From Synechococcus sp. RS9909 (GTDB lineage Bacteria; Cyanobacteriota; Cyanobacteriia; PCC-6307; Cyanobiaceae): a DNA stretch of 64,000 nt. The notes under the pieces are model-generated. The model did not search any database, was not told where the DNA came from, and saw nothing but the letters and a program-made list of their open reading frames with translations. A program made the translations under genes and the position numbers. The stretch lies in the NCBI RefSeq assembly GCF_014279595.1, contig NZ_CP047943.1, positions 372,001 to 436,000 on the forward strand, in the 5' to 3' direction. Below, piece by piece: positions 13,582 to 22,251 of the stretch (positions are counted from its first letter, which is position 1; each line of letters begins with the position of its first letter).

Positions 13582-16500
13582 TCAGCTCGCGCAGCGCAGC
13601 GATCTGCCAGCGGCGGCAATCCGCCGGGGACGCCCGGTAGAAGTGATCCCAGGCTTCCGCCTTGTGGGCTCCGTAAGCACTGGGTTCGATCTCTGGATGG
13701 GAGAGCGACCAGCCAACGCGAACGGCATGGCCGATCACTACATCGAGGGCGACGTCATCGTCGATGTGCACGGAGGGGTTGGTGGCCACGAAGGCCATCA
13801 GGGAGAGCAGGCATTCGGTGCACAGCTGCCGGTATTCCGGGGCGGGGATCCGGCTGAGCAGGTGCTCCACCAGGGTGGCGAAATTGCGCTCTCCGGCTGT
13901 TTTCTCCAGCAGCAGGGCACTAGTGAGCCGGTTGCGACGTTCGAGTTTGTCGCCGATCACCAGGCCGCGGCAGTGCTGCAGCAGCGACCAGATCCCGGCA
14001 TGGAAATCCTTGGGCACCCGTTGCAGCGAGCCCAGCCGGATGCGGTGTTGCAACCAGTCGCCACCACTGGGCGGTTCCTCCAGGGGCGCCGGAACGGCCC
14101 ACTGCACCGGGCCACGCAGATGCAATTGTTCGTTGCGCTGCAGGGAGGCGTGGGCCTGGTCCAGATCGGTCAGCACGGCCCGCAGGCGGCTGCCAATCGC
14201 GTGGGGTGGTTCGCTGCAGAGAGCTTCAAAGGCTTCGTCCTGACTGCGTCCTGTTTCTGCTGCCAGCTCCGAGGTGAGCATGAGCATCAGCTGTCCGAGC
14301 TGCAGCGTCAGCGTGCCGCTGAGCCGCTGCGGTTCCCGTCGGGCAATGCCATCGAGGGCCAGCAGCAGCTCCTGCTGCAGGGCCTGTTCCCGGGTGTCGT
14401 GGCCGCAGGTGCGGCGGATCCCGGCGGCGATCAAGGCGCTGGAGAGGGGGGTGGCGAGCAGGGAATCACTGCTGTAGCTACGGCCCACCACCACGGTTTT
14501 CTGGCGGGCGAGCAGATCGATCAGGGCATCCTCCAGTTGCGGGTGCACCAGGCCCAGCACACCGGCGCAGCGGCGCACCACATTCCAGTCTTGCTGATTC
14601 AGGCCGCGGTGATAGATCTCCTCCAGCAGGCTGCGCAGCTCCACCGGGGCGCCACCGGGCGCCTGAAGGATCGCTGCATCCCCTAGGTGGCGATGCAGCA
14701 GTTCCAGCACCTCCGCCTGCTCGCGCAGTGAGGAGCTGCTCCAGAGGCGCTCGCGCAGTTCCGGCAGGGAGATTTCATCCAGCTCCTGTTCCTGGGCGGC
14801 GGTGAGATCCTGCAGGTCGGTGGAGGCCTGCAGCAGGGCGGCAGCGCTCGATGCCGCGACGGCGGGCCTGGTGATGGGGGCCTGGGTCGGTTCGGGCAGC
14901 AGCAGCCACTGCCCCTGGCTCGCCAGGTCTTCGAGCGGGGCGAGCTGCACGGCCACCCCCTCCAGCTCTCCGCTGGCTAACCGGGTGGCCAGCTGCTGCA
15001 CACTCTCGAGTCCCCGTTCCAGCAGCGTGGGCTCGATCGGAATCAGCAACAGGGGGGCGCCGGCACCACGCCAGTGGCGCTGCAGCAGATGCAGTTCATT
15101 CACCACCGTGTCCACCAACTGTTCGGGGTCATCCGCCAGGTAGTAGGTGTCTTCCTCCAGCACGGCCGGCAGGAAGGCCAGCTGTTCCTCTCCCTGTCGA
15201 TAGAACCGTGCCGTGGCGGCGGTTTCAGCGCGGAGCGGCGGATGGCCACTCAGCCCGAGGGCCGGGTTCGCACCGAGTTGCTGCAACCGCTCGCTCAGGT
15301 GCTCCGATGGCAGCACCCGGATCGGGCCATGGTCTGGGTCGCTCACCGGCAGCCCGAGGCCTTGCAGGCGCTCCGCCACGGCTGATGTGCCGGGAATCAG
15401 GGCCACCAGCACCTCTTCGGCGCCAAGGGGCTTGGGCAAGCGGCGGCCACATGGGTCCAGATCCTCCGGGAGGAGCAGGCCGTTGAGCAGCATCTCGCCC
15501 AGCCAGGCCAGGCTCTGGGTCCAGAGCAGGGGGATGTTGTCGTTGGCCTGACGGCGCTGACTGCCGGGCGAGCGGCGTTCCAGCTCCACGGCCGCTTCCG
15601 GCACCAGGTAGAGCTCGGGATACAGCCGTTGTCCATCCCGGTCAACGGCAAGAACGTTCAGGCGCTCGCGCCAGTGGCACGCCTCCTCCCAGCGTTCTTC
15701 GCAGCAGGCGGTGACCAGTTCATACGCGAGGAACAGGGGCCATTCCGACTCGATCCCCTCGAAGGTGGCCAACTCATCGCGCTCGTAATGCAGCCGGCTC
15801 ACGTCCTCCACCACGGTCTGATGGCCGTCGCGCAGAAATCGTTTGTAGCCATAGGCGCCTCCGAGCAGGCGGCGGATCCGCTCGCAGGTGCGTTGCACCA
15901 GCTGGGGATCCTCGACCGCCCAGGCCGGGTAGCCCACCACCGAAAGGCAGGCACTGTCGGCTTCCTTGCTGGCGGATTCGCGCGGCAGCAACCCCTGCAG
16001 GGCCCGGCGCAGGCGCACCACCGCTCCCTGGGGAATCAGCACCTGCAGGCTGCCATCGCCATGCACACCGAAAAGGTCGAGACCATCGAGGGCCTCCAGT
16101 GCCGCCTTGGCCATGCCGATCGAGCTGGCATTCCGTTCCGGCAGGCCGTGGTTGCCTTTGTCGCCCCGTTCCCAGATGCCGTAGTCGGGAACCCGATAGG
16201 CCCGAGCGACGTAGTAGATCAGGTTCTGAATGAAGTCCGCTTCATGGCGGCTGCGCAGCACCGTCAGTCCGCCGCGTGTGAGCTGGGCGAGCTGAAGCAG
16301 GAACAGGGAGGTGGCATCCATCTGGAGATGCCCCCAGCCGTCATCGGGCACGACGGTGTCGCCGCTGGCGGTGTCGTATTTGGCGTGGAGAGCATCGAGG
16401 GGATCGAGGCTCTGCTTGAACCGCTCCACCTTTTCGGCCTGGCGCATCATCGCGTTCAGCACCCCACGCATCAGGGCCAGCACACGCTGCTCCAGCTCCC

Positions 16501-16771
16501 ACGACCGGCTGGTGTGGCCGTTGTTCAGGCGTCGGTGGGCTAAGGCCAGGCCCCAGACGCACTGGATCGAATACACGCAGTCGCGCACCCAGGCATCGCC
16601 GTAATTGCCATGCACGGTGTGGGCCGTGCTGGCGGGCAGCAGGCCGGTGATCGGATGCTGACGCTGCAGCACCACCCGGTCGATCGCCGCATCCAGGCTG
16701 TCCAGCAAGGCCCAGCGCTCGTCGTCGGAGCGAGTGTGGGGGCTGAGGGAGGTGGGGGGCGACAGAACCAT
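13565..16771 (-). CDS. large GH15 / phosphorylase-kinase-alpha-like protein
   Basis: This 1068-aa protein has an N-terminal (alpha/alpha)6 glucoamylase-like domain (about 25-430), with segments GNYGDAWVRDCVY, DDGWGHLQMDATSLF and YGIWERGDKGNHGLPERN, the pattern of glycoside hydrolase family 15 and the eukaryotic phosphorylase kinase alpha/beta subunits. The remaining 600 residues are helical and of unknown role, as in PHK subunits. It may act on glycogen-type glucans or regulate their breakdown; no activity can be assigned. It is single-gene, with psbK/tgt-side genes divergent on its upstream side after a 49-base gap. Confidence 0.8.
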   Translation of the reverse strand: MVLSPPTSLSPHTRSDDERWALLDSLDAAIDRVVLQRQHPITGLLPASTAHTVHGNYGDAWVRDCVYSIQCVWGLALAHRRLNNGHTSRSWELEQRVLALMRGVLNAMMRQAEKVERFKQSLDPLDALHAKYDTASGDTVVPDDGWGHLQMDATSLFLLQLAQLTRGGLTVLRSRHEADFIQNLIYYVARAYRVPDYGIWERGDKGNHGLPERNASSIGMAKAALEALDGLDLFGVHGDGSLQVLIPQGAVVRLRRALQGLLPRESASKEADSACLSVVGYPAWAVEDPQLVQRTCERIRRLLGGAYGYKRFLRDGHQTVVEDVSRLHYERDELATFEGIESEWPLFLAYELVTACCEERWEEACHWRERLNVLAVDRDGQRLYPELYLVPEAAVELERRSPGSQRRQANDNIPLLWTQSLAWLGEMLLNGLLLPEDLDPCGRRLPKPLGAEEVLVALIPGTSAVAERLQGLGLPVSDPDHGPIRVLPSEHLSERLQQLGANPALGLSGHPPLRAETAATARFYRQGEEQLAFLPAVLEEDTYYLADDPEQLVDTVVNELHLLQRHWRGAGAPLLLIPIEPTLLERGLESVQQLATRLASGELEGVAVQLAPLEDLASQGQWLLLPEPTQAPITRPAVAASSAAALLQASTDLQDLTAAQEQELDEISLPELRERLWSSSSLREQAEVLELLHRHLGDAAILQAPGGAPVELRSLLEEIYHRGLNQQDWNVVRRCAGVLGLVHPQLEDALIDLLARQKTVVVGRSYSSDSLLATPLSSALIAAGIRRTCGHDTREQALQQELLLALDGIARREPQRLSGTLTLQLGQLMLMLTSELAAETGRSQDEAFEALCSEPPHAIGSRLRAVLTDLDQAHASLQRNEQLHLRGPVQWAVPAPLEEPPSGGDWLQHRIRLGSLQRVPKDFHAGIWSLLQHCRGLVIGDKLERRNRLTSALLLEKTAGERNFATLVEHLLSRIPAPEYRQLCTECLLSLMAFVATNPSVHIDDDVALDVVIGHAVRVGWSLSHPEIEPSAYGAHKAEAWDHFYRASPADCRRWQIAALRELIRSAR

Positions 16772-16820
16772 GACCTCCAGGTGAACCGGATCTAAATTCT
16801 CCCCTGAAGCTCAACCGCGG

Positions 16821-17570
16821 ATGGACGCCGTCAGTACCGATCCGTGTGATCAGCACCGCTACCGGGTGCTGGGTGTGGGCGTGGATGCCTGCCGGGATGT
16901 GCGCGCGGCCGCCATTGGCCTGCATGCCCGCGGTGGCGGCCAGATCGTCACCCTCAATGCGGAGATGACGATGACGGCCCGGGCCAATCCGGCCCTGGGC
17001 GCCGCGATTGCGGCGGCCGACCTGGTGATCCCCGATGGTGCCGGAGTGGTCTGGGCCCTGCGGCGTCAGGGGGTTCGGGTGCGTCGCACCCCCGGCATCG
17101 AACTGGCGCGCGCGCTCCTCTCGTATGCCGAAGCTCACGACTGGAGCGTGGCCCTGATCGGTGCGGCACCGGAGGTGATGGAGCAGCTGACGGAGCGCCT
17201 GCTCGAGGCGTTGCCGTCCCTGCGCCTGGTGCTGGCGGAGCATGGCTATCAAGCCGCCGAAGCCTGGCCCCAGCTCGAGCAACGCCTGCTGAGCCTGAAG
17301 CCCGATCTGGTGCTGGTGGCTCTCGGTGTTCCCCGGCAGGAAACCTGGACTCAACGTCTGCATGCCGGGCAACCAGGGCTCTGGATGGGCGTGGGCGGCA
17401 GTTTTGACGTGTGGGCCGGTGTCAAACAACGCGCACCAGAATGGATGAGCCGACTCCAGGTGGAGTGGGCTTACCGACTCATCCAGGAACCGAGCCGCTG
17501 GCGCCGCATGCTCTCGCTGCCGGCGTTTGCCTGGCAGGTGTTGCGCCGCGGTGAACGCCGACGACGCTGA
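16821..17570 (+). CDS. WecG/TagA/CpsF-family glycosyltransferase
   Basis: This 249-aa protein transfers a sugar (N-acetylmannosaminuronate-type in WecG, ManNAc in TagA) to a lipid-linked sugar during polysaccharide assembly at the cytoplasmic face. It shows the family motifs: TLNAEMTMTARANP near residue 45, IPDGAGVVWALR, RTPGIELAR, ALGVPRQETW and GVGGSFDVWAGVKQRAPEW. The last gives the conserved C-terminal part. It reads divergently from the GH15-like gene. The WecA-type transferase at 32950 is a plausible partner making the lipid-linked acceptor. Its stop is 3 bases from the convergent psbK stop. Confidence 0.9.
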   Translation: MDAVSTDPCDQHRYRVLGVGVDACRDVRAAAIGLHARGGGQIVTLNAEMTMTARANPALGAAIAAADLVIPDGAGVVWALRRQGVRVRRTPGIELARALLSYAEAHDWSVALIGAAPEVMEQLTERLLEALPSLRLVLAEHGYQAAEAWPQLEQRLLSLKPDLVLVALGVPRQETWTQRLHAGQPGLWMGVGGSFDVWAGVKQRAPEWMSRLQVEWAYRLIQEPSRWRRMLSLPAFAWQVLRRGERRRR

Positions 17571-17573
17571 AGC

Positions 17574-17717
17574 TCAGCGGAAACCGACGGAGGCTTGCCA
17601 CACAAAGGCGAGCAACAGGAAGAAGAGTGGAATGATCGGCAGGATGTCGACCAGAGGCCCGAAGGCCTGATAGGCCTCGGGCAGTTGGGCCAGCAGATCG
17701 AGTGTGGTGGCGGCCAT
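17574..17717 (-). CDS. psbK: photosystem II protein K
   Basis: A 47-aa precursor begins [17 protein letters not shown] and continues with a single membrane helix around [19 protein letters not shown], ending VGFR. This is the PsbK pattern: a short leader cleaved before the mature protein of about 37 residues, one transmembrane helix, and the invariant Phe-rich centre. PsbK binds at the edge of the CP43 side of photosystem II in the thylakoid membrane. It lies 30 bases downstream of tgt in the same direction and may be read with it. It is shorter than usual gene-finding limits and is easily missed. Confidence 0.95.
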   Translation of the reverse strand: MAATTLDLLAQLPEAYQAFGPLVDILPIIPLFFLLLAFVWQASVGFR

Positions 17718-17747
17718 CCCGGCGATGTCATGGGCGATGAGCGGACG

Positions 17748-18866
17748 CTACCACGTGTGATGGGCGGGCGACTCCGGCAGCCAGGGAGCGAAATCCTCTG
17801 CAAAACAACCGTCCTGAATCGCCCGTGCCATCGCGGTGGTGAACCGGATCAGATGGGTGAGGTTGTGGAGGCTGAGCAGGGTGAGCCCCAGCAGTTCCTC
17901 GCTGCGGATCAGGTGGTGCAGATAGGCGCGGCTGTGGCGTGTGCAGGCGGTGCAGGGGCAGGTCGCATCGAGGGGGGTGTGGTCGTGGCGAAAGCGGGCA
18001 TTGCGCAGATTCCAGCGTTCGCCGCCCACCAGTGCCGTGCCATGGCGCCCCAGACGGGTGGGCAACACGCAGTCGAAGAGATCGATGCCATGGGCTACTG
18101 CCACCGCCATCTCCCGCAGGGTGCCGATGCCCATCAGATAGCGGGGGCGGTCCGCCGGCAGCAGGGGCGTCACCTGCCGCACGATCCGATGCATCTCCTC
18201 CACCGGTTCCCCCACACTCACGCCGCCGATGGCGATGCCGGGCAGGTCGAAACCGGCCACGGCGCGAGCGCTCTCCTCCCGCAAACGGGGATAGCAGCCT
18301 CCCTGCACGATCCCGAACAGGGCCTGGTCGGGGCGGTTGTGGGCGGCGGCGCAGCGTTCCAGCCAGGCGTGGGTGCGGCGGCAGGCCTCCTCTACATCAT
18401 GTTCAGTGGCGGGATAGGGGGGGCATTGATCGAAGGCCATCGCCACATCCGCACCCAGGGCCATCTGGATCTGCATCGAGCGCTCCGGTGTCAGCAGGAT
18501 GCGGCTGCCGTCGCGGGGATTGCGGAAGTCGACGCCGTGATCATCGATCCGGTTCAGGTCGCCGAGGCTGAATACCTGGAAGCCACCGGAGTCGGTGAGT
18601 ATCGGGCCGTCCCAGGCCATGAAGCGATGCAGGCCACCGGCCTCCGCCACAACGGCTTCTCCAGGCTGCAGATGCAAGTGGTAGGTGTTGGATAACACCA
18701 TCTGGGCGCCGGTCTCTACCAGCTGGCTGGTGGTCACCCCCTTCACGGTTCCCAGGGTGCCAACGGGCATGAAGCGCGGCGTCGAGACCGGTCCGTGGGG
18801 GGTCTGGAAACAGCCGCAGCGCGCCTGGGTGTGCGGGCAGTGGGCGTTGATCTGAAAGCGGAACAC
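17748..18866 (-). CDS. tgt: queuine tRNA-ribosyltransferase
   Basis: This 372-aa enzyme exchanges guanine 34 of GUN-anticodon tRNAs for the queuosine precursor. It has the substrate-pocket Asp in [13 protein letters not shown], the catalytic Asp in the FDCVLPTR segment, and zinc ligands in [10 protein letters not shown] plus a later HNLTH. I chose GTG at 18866, giving [13 protein letters not shown], because the protein then begins and ends like bacterial Tgt; an earlier GTG at 18914 would add 16 unlikely residues. cobS reads divergently from 18931. Confidence 0.95.
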   Translation of the reverse strand: MFRFQINAHCPHTQARCGCFQTPHGPVSTPRFMPVGTLGTVKGVTTSQLVETGAQMVLSNTYHLHLQPGEAVVAEAGGLHRFMAWDGPILTDSGGFQVFSLGDLNRIDDHGVDFRNPRDGSRILLTPERSMQIQMALGADVAMAFDQCPPYPATEHDVEEACRRTHAWLERCAAAHNRPDQALFGIVQGGCYPRLREESARAVAGFDLPGIAIGGVSVGEPVEEMHRIVRQVTPLLPADRPRYLMGIGTLREMAVAVAHGIDLFDCVLPTRLGRHGTALVGGERWNLRNARFRHDHTPLDATCPCTACTRHSRAYLHHLIRSEELLGLTLLSLHNLTHLIRFTTAMARAIQDGCFAEDFAPWLPESPAHHTW

Positions 18867-18930
18867 GGGCCGGCGGCCACCATCCCTGACCCTACGGTGA
18901 ACCCCTGCCACCACCTTGGCGCCGTCATCG

Positions 18931-19737
18931 ATGGCCTCCGTTCCGTTCTGGTTGTGCGATCTGGCTGGCGCCTGGGTGTTCTACAGCGTGCTGCCGGCCT
19001 GGCCCTGGCTTCAGCCGGGCTTCCGCCGCATCGCCCGTTTCGCGCCCTGGATCGGCTTGGTGATCGGTGTCCTCGCCGGGCTGCTCTGGCTGCTCCTGGA
19101 GCGGCTCGGCTGGCCCCCAGCGTCCCGGGTGTTGGTGGTGCTGGGGTTTGAGGCCTGGATCACCGGTGGCCTCCATCACGATGGGGTGATGGACACCGCC
19201 GACGGTCTGGCTGCCGGGGAGGGGCGCCGCCTGGCGGCAATGGAGGACAGTCGGGTGGGCGCCAGTGGTGTGATGGCGTTACTGCTGGCGCTTCTGCTCC
19301 AGGGCGCGGCTCTGTTGACGCTGGTGGAACGGGCGCCGGCATCGCAGGCGGGACTGCTGCTTCCCGGCTGGCTCGTGGCCGCTGCCTTCTGGGGCCGGTG
19401 TGCACCGCTCTGGGCCCTGTTGCGCTTTCCTTATCTCCGTGCCGGCGGAACCGCCGGCTTTCACCGGGCTCAGGCTCGGGGGGGATGGGAGCTGCTTCCA
19501 GCTGGATTGGCTGTGCTGCTCGGCCTGGCGCTGGCTTTGCTCCTTCCCCAGACTCGTCTGCTTCTCTGGAGTGTGCCCATGGGCTTGGGGGCGAGCTGGT
19601 GGGTGGCGTGTTGGCTGGGGCGACGCCTCGGCGGTCACACCGGTGACAGCTATGGCGCCTGTGTGGTGTGGACGCAGGCCCTCATGCTGATGCTGCTGGC
19701 CCTTCTGCCGATGCCGGCGCCGGTTGGGGCAGCCTGA
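18931..19737 (+). CDS. cobS: adenosylcobinamide-GDP ribazoletransferase (cobalamin synthase)
   Basis: This 268-aa integral membrane enzyme joins alpha-ribazole to adenosylcobinamide-GDP, the last assembly step of cobalamin (pseudocobalamin in picocyanobacteria). The signature [15 protein letters not shown] near residue 75 and [16 protein letters not shown] after it carry the metal-binding acidic residues. Hydrophobic segments follow to the C-terminus. Start chosen at the ATG at 18931 rather than the TTG at 18916. No cobalamin riboswitch is visible in the 64-base gap. Its last 56 bases overlap the end of the convergent histidine kinase gene. Confidence 0.93.
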   Translation: MASVPFWLCDLAGAWVFYSVLPAWPWLQPGFRRIARFAPWIGLVIGVLAGLLWLLLERLGWPPASRVLVVLGFEAWITGGLHHDGVMDTADGLAAGEGRRLAAMEDSRVGASGVMALLLALLLQGAALLTLVERAPASQAGLLLPGWLVAAAFWGRCAPLWALLRFPYLRAGGTAGFHRAQARGGWELLPAGLAVLLGLALALLLPQTRLLLWSVPMGLGASWWVACWLGRRLGGHTGDSYGACVVWTQALMLMLLALLPMPAPVGAA

Positions 19738-20830
19738 GCACGAAGGCATTGCCCTCCTCCGGCAGAGAGGGATCCAGCTGCCGAGGGCTGCAGCAGAGCC
19801 GGAGGCTGCCGCTGCGCTCCTCAGCCAAACGCCGGGCCAGCGCCAGCCCGATGCCGCTACCGGGTCGGTCCTGACTGCGCTGTCCCCGCACGCCCTGCTG
19901 GAAGATCCGCTCCCGTTCGGCGGCGGCGATGGCGGGCCCTCCATCCCAAACGCAGATCCAGTCATCGCCCAGCAGCAGTCCAAGCGGCGCGTTGGCTGGG
20001 CTGTAGCGGAAGGCGTTCTCCAGCAGGTTGGCGATGATTTCCGCCACCACCTGATCCTCCGGTGCACGCTGGATCGCACTCCAGCCGGGCCAGTCGTCCG
20101 GGCCCAACCAGCGCCGCCCCTGGAGTGCCGCCGTGGCGGCGGCCCGCTCGGTCAGGGGCAGCAGCAGGTCTTTCAGGTTCACCCCGGCCCGACCGGGGAG
20201 CCCCGGGGGGAGCAGCAGGGCCTGATGGCCCCCGTCGGCGATCACTGGCGTGTCCTTGCCGATGCGGTCGAGGCTGCTGATGTAGTGATCCAGCTGCGCC
20301 TGCTCCTCAAGAAGGTGTTGCACCAAGGGGCGATGGCGGCTGTCAGGGTCGAGGCGTCTGAGCAGCAGCTGGGCGTAGGTGCGCAGCGCCGCCAGAGGAT
20401 TTCGGAGCTGATGCACCAGCAGATGCAGCTGCTCCCGTTGCGCTTCGAGCTGGTCGAGCAGGCGCCGGCGTTCCAGGTCGAGGCTCAGGCTCTGGGCCAG
20501 GGCTGCGGCACAGGCCTGAAGGCGCCGGTCCAGGCGTGGGTCCCAGTCGTCGTTGGCATGGCGTTCGGCCCGCAGGGCTCCGAGCAGAAGATCGCCCTGG
20601 CGCAGCGGATACCAGCGCCGCTCTGCGGTCGGCGTGCGCAGGGCTGGATCCGACTCCACCGGCGGGAGCTGCCCCTCGACCCTGGGCCATTGCTGCACAG
20701 CGTCGAGGCGGGGATCCGCCCCCTGGCTGCCCTGGGCCACATACAGCACCAGTCGCGCCATGGCGGCTTCCCCTTCAAAACTGCTCAGCTGCTGCTGGGC
20801 AAGAGCCAGAAACGGTTCGGAGAGAAGCAT
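19682..20830 (-). CDS. sensor histidine kinase
   Basis: This 382-aa kinase has an N-terminal sensor region (1-125) that looks GAF-like and soluble, an H-box with H140 (VHQLRNPLAALRTYAQ), an N-box (IIANLLENAFRYSPA), and G-boxes (VWDGGPAIAAAE, GSGIGLALARRLAEE). No membrane segment is seen, so it senses something in the cytoplasm. No response regulator is adjacent, which makes it an orphan in this window. It is not SasA (no KaiB-like domain) and far shorter than NblS. The ligand is unknown. Confidence 0.87.
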   Translation of the reverse strand: MLLSEPFLALAQQQLSSFEGEAAMARLVLYVAQGSQGADPRLDAVQQWPRVEGQLPPVESDPALRTPTAERRWYPLRQGDLLLGALRAERHANDDWDPRLDRRLQACAAALAQSLSLDLERRRLLDQLEAQREQLHLLVHQLRNPLAALRTYAQLLLRRLDPDSRHRPLVQHLLEEQAQLDHYISSLDRIGKDTPVIADGGHQALLLPPGLPGRAGVNLKDLLLPLTERAAATAALQGRRWLGPDDWPGWSAIQRAPEDQVVAEIIANLLENAFRYSPANAPLGLLLGDDWICVWDGGPAIAAAERERIFQQGVRGQRSQDRPGSGIGLALARRLAEERSGSLRLCCSPRQLDPSLPEEGNAFVLRLPQPAPASAEGPAASA

Positions 20831-21177
20831 GGAACCGAAACGTGCTGTCGAACACAGACAAGTGGCGGGACAGCCCCGACACGGGGCTTGTCAATCTGGG
20901 AAAAAGTCTTAAGATCAGATGATCGACCGATAGCACGCCCCCTCCGAGAGGCGGCACTTCGGTATCGAATCTGCTGAGGTTGCGCTTTTTTCGCTTCCAA
21001 GGCTACAGCAGAGGTTGATGCGTCTTCTGTTGTGCTTTGGCTCTGCCAAGGCTTTCGATGCTGCGAGTCCTTGGTCAGCGTGGGTTGTTCACGTTGACCT
21101 GTCTCCCGGATTGCTGACGTCTGGACGCTTTGCGTCGCCCCTTCTCCTCTCCTGCTCCCGTCCGGGAGTTTTCTGCC
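20831..21177. other. non-coding region between histidine kinase and DUF3155 gene
   Basis: This 347-base divergent region has no supported gene. It contains a strong hairpin: AGCCCCG-ACA-CGGGGCT at 20872-20888, extended by GAC/GTC after a one-base bulge. Neither strand shows a T-run after it, so it is not an ordinary terminator; it lies just upstream of the kinase start and could be a leader structure. The rest probably holds the promoter and long leader of the DUF3155 gene. I recognise no known small RNA. Confidence 0.5.
20869..20892. repeat. strong hairpin upstream of the histidine kinase
   Basis: A 7-bp GC-rich stem with ACA loop (20872-20888) is extended by three further pairs past a bulged T. 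It is 38 bases upstream of the kinase start codon on the minus strand, and would form in the leader of either divergent transcript depending on the start site. Confidence 0.55.
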
Positions 21178-21546
21178 ATGTCCAAAAAGCGCAAGCGGAT
21201 CAGCCGCCGCCGTCTCGCCGGTCAGCGTGTGCTTGCCCACGTGCCCACCTACAACCTCGAAACGGGCGAGCACAAACCGGTCACTGCCGGTCGTCGCTTC
21301 ATTGCCGAAAACGGCATCACGCCACCGGCTCTGCTCAAGGTTCGCCGCAACGAGCACACCACCGACCATTTCTTCTGGGGTGAAAAGGGGCTGTTCAGCG
21401 CCCAGTACGCCGAAGAGAACCACTTCCTGTTCCCCTCCTTGCGTTGCATTGTCGACCGCATCGGTGAAGACACCCTGTTTGAGGGGCTGGAGCTTGTCGC
21501 CGACGATTGGGAGGAAATGGAGGAATACGAATACGCCTTCGTCTGA
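21178..21546 (+). CDS. DUF3155 conserved cyanobacterial protein
   Basis: This 122-aa protein starts MSKKRKRISRRRLAG, a very basic head, followed by VPTYNLETGEHKPVTA and HTTDHFFWGEKGLFSAQY, and ends with an acidic tail (EEMEEYEYAFV). This matches the cyanobacteria-specific DUF3155 family, whose function is unknown. The opposite charges of head and tail suggest nucleic-acid or protein binding. I start it at the ATG at 21178; an upstream ATG at 21130 in frame lacks family similarity. It converges with the esterase gene, five bases apart. Confidence 0.88.
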   Translation: MSKKRKRISRRRLAGQRVLAHVPTYNLETGEHKPVTAGRRFIAENGITPPALLKVRRNEHTTDHFFWGEKGLFSAQYAEENHFLFPSLRCIVDRIGEDTLFEGLELVADDWEEMEEYEYAFV

Positions 21547-21551
21547 CCCAG

Positions 21552-22175
21552 TCAGCTCCACCAGCGGCTGAGGGCCGCCTGGATCGCGGGAAGCGATGCC
21601 GCCGCGATCGTGTGACCCTCCTCTGACGCCTGCAGTTCCGCTCTCGGAGACGATGCGTCTCCGTTGAGCAGGCACTGCAGCGTTTCGCTGGCACTGAAGG
21701 GCACGACCTCATCCCGTGTCCCGTGCACCAGAAGAATGGGTGGACGCCCTTGTGGTGGTGTCCAGCCGGGGTGGGGATAGCCACTGCAGGCGATCAATCC
21801 CGCCAGTGGCAGGCCGCAACCGCTCGCTAGAGCCATGGCAGCTCCCTGGGAAAACCCGAGCACCACCGTTCTCTCCAGGGGACGATCCCGATCGCTGAGC
21901 GATTGAAGGCGTTGGCTCAGCTCCTGACATGCCGCGGGTACTGCGCTCCAATCCGCTGGGAAGAGCCCATACCACTGCCGTCCAATGCCCTGCGGATGCA
22001 GCTCCGGAGCTCGCAGTGCCACCAGCTCCACCGGCTTGGGCAGATCGGCCGTGAGTGCTTCCCCGAGCGGCAGCAGGTCCTCCGCATCAGCACCCCAACC
22101 ATGAAGGAGCACCAATCGATGTCGGGCTCCAGGAATGGAGCGCAGCAGCTGGTCGTCGGTCATGACTGCGGGCAT
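21552..22175 (-). CDS. alpha/beta-hydrolase, carboxylesterase/phospholipase type
   Basis: This 207-aa serine hydrolase has an oxyanion/strand-3 segment VLLHGWGADAEDLLPL, nucleophile Ser in GFSQGAAMA, Asp in LLVHGTRDEVVPF and His in EEGHTIAAAS. This is the order of the lysophospholipase/carboxylesterase (YpfH/YtpA-like) family. It is soluble, without signal peptide. The start is at 22175 or 22163; a longer frame reaching 22286 would run into the divergent purH gene. The substrate is unknown. Confidence 0.85.
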   Translation of the reverse strand: MPAVMTDDQLLRSIPGARHRLVLLHGWGADAEDLLPLGEALTADLPKPVELVALRAPELHPQGIGRQWYGLFPADWSAVPAACQELSQRLQSLSDRDRPLERTVVLGFSQGAAMALASGCGLPLAGLIACSGYPHPGWTPPQGRPPILLVHGTRDEVVPFSASETLQCLLNGDASSPRAELQASEEGHTIAAASLPAIQAALSRWWS

Positions 22176-22251
22176 CAGGTGGAGATGGGAGTCTTCTCTC
22201 TTTGCAGAAATCCCTGCTGCGTAGGTTGGCCCATGGAATCCTTCTGCTGCC

